Below, piece after piece: positions 63,957 through 64,000 of a stretch of 64,000 bases of DNA. The DNA comes from Pseudarthrobacter phenanthrenivorans Sphe3. Its GTDB lineage: Bacteria; Actinomycetota; Actinomycetes; Actinomycetales; Micrococcaceae. The stretch covers positions 806,001-870,000 of the forward strand of contig NC_015145.1 of assembly GCF_000189535.1 (NCBI RefSeq). Direction: 5' to 3'. Under the pieces are notes generated by a model, which was given only the letters and a program-made list of their open reading frames with translations, was not told the DNA's origin and searched no databases. How positions within the stretch are numbered: the first letter of the stretch is position 1; each line of letters begins with the position of its first letter. The position numbers and the translations under genes are program-made.

Positions 63957-64000
63957 CTCTGCCACCGCTCAAGGTCCGTTCGCATTTCATCGTCTGGCAG
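63957..64000 (+). ncRNA. Start of a second probable c-di-AMP riboswitch, cut by the window end
   Basis: CTCTGCCA followed about 30 bases later by TCTGGCAG at the very end of the window reproduces the first paired block of the riboswitch at 62771-62811. Only the 5' hairpin is visible, so this is a likely but unproven second copy. Confidence 0.4.

Overview
This is a high-GC actinobacterial chromosome segment, most likely from Arthrobacter, Pseudarthrobacter or a close Micrococcaceae relative. Evidence: the 16S rRNA sequence, a 16S-23S spacer without tRNA genes, actinobacterial families (DUF4193, DUF3263, DUF3027, DUF4032, the XPB-like helicase with its partner, WXG100) and two FemAB-type aminoacyltransferases fitting a lysine-type peptidoglycan with an interpeptide bridge. 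Most of the window is housekeeping chromosome. The clearest mobile DNA is one intact IS3-family element at 34873-36144.

Layout. 1-5000: 3' end of trehalose synthase treS, then one reading frame joining maltokinase to branching enzyme GlgB, ending at a strong terminator. 5100-11040: a complete rRNA operon (promoter, leader, 16S, spacer, 23S, 5S, terminator), followed by two short tandem-repeat arrays. 11495-19700: an SRPBCC protein, an FAD-linked oxidase, a DUF4032 kinase-like protein, a UgpC/MsmK-type sugar ABC ATPase, otsB-otsA and a membrane thioredoxin-fold (DsbA-like) protein. 19850-25490: tRNA-Thr(TGT), a ChaB/Rho_N protein, an EF-G paralogue, an MFS transporter, DUF4193 and a secreted AMIN-like protein. 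25580-30130: an amino-acid permease, Dps, and a divergent TetR/MFS efflux pair sharing a perfect palindromic operator. 30220-37600: a tandem glycine riboswitch, gcvP, gcvT, a 336-bp non-coding stretch, the IS3 element and sdaA. No gcvH is present. 37630-46860: TspO, two FemAB ligases, ThrE exporter, siderophore-interacting protein, Ung, DUF3263, LytR_C protein, cold-shock protein and an orphan binding lipoprotein. 46900-50280: CIRCE-controlled groEL and an orphan sugar-binding lipoprotein with a LacI-type operator. 50380-58910: RNase HI fused to an NTF2-like domain, WXG100, a DUF427/response-regulator/histidine-kinase operon and the helicase pair. 58919-64000: small membrane protein, cold-shock protein, DUF3027, serC, a DtxR/IdeR-type regulator, and a c-di-AMP riboswitch upstream of an M23 peptidase, with the apparent start of a second such riboswitch at the window edge.

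Connections. TreS, maltokinase and GlgB form the trehalose-to-alpha-glucan (GlgE) route, and OtsA-OtsB make trehalose from UDP-glucose, so both trehalose systems lie within 20 kb. The glycine riboswitch, gcvP, gcvT, sdaA and (further off) serC concern glycine/serine metabolism. The DtxR-type regulator at 61942 is a plausible controller of the iron box found in front of the siderophore-interacting protein gene. The most unusual points are the maltokinase-GlgB fusion that keeps an internal ribosome-binding site and start; the gcvT-[no gcvH]-IS3-sdaA junction with atypical sdaA codon use; the exact 32-bp minisatellite beside the 5S gene; and the second c-di-AMP riboswitch start at the right edge. 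I did not find a clearly unprecedented multigene system.
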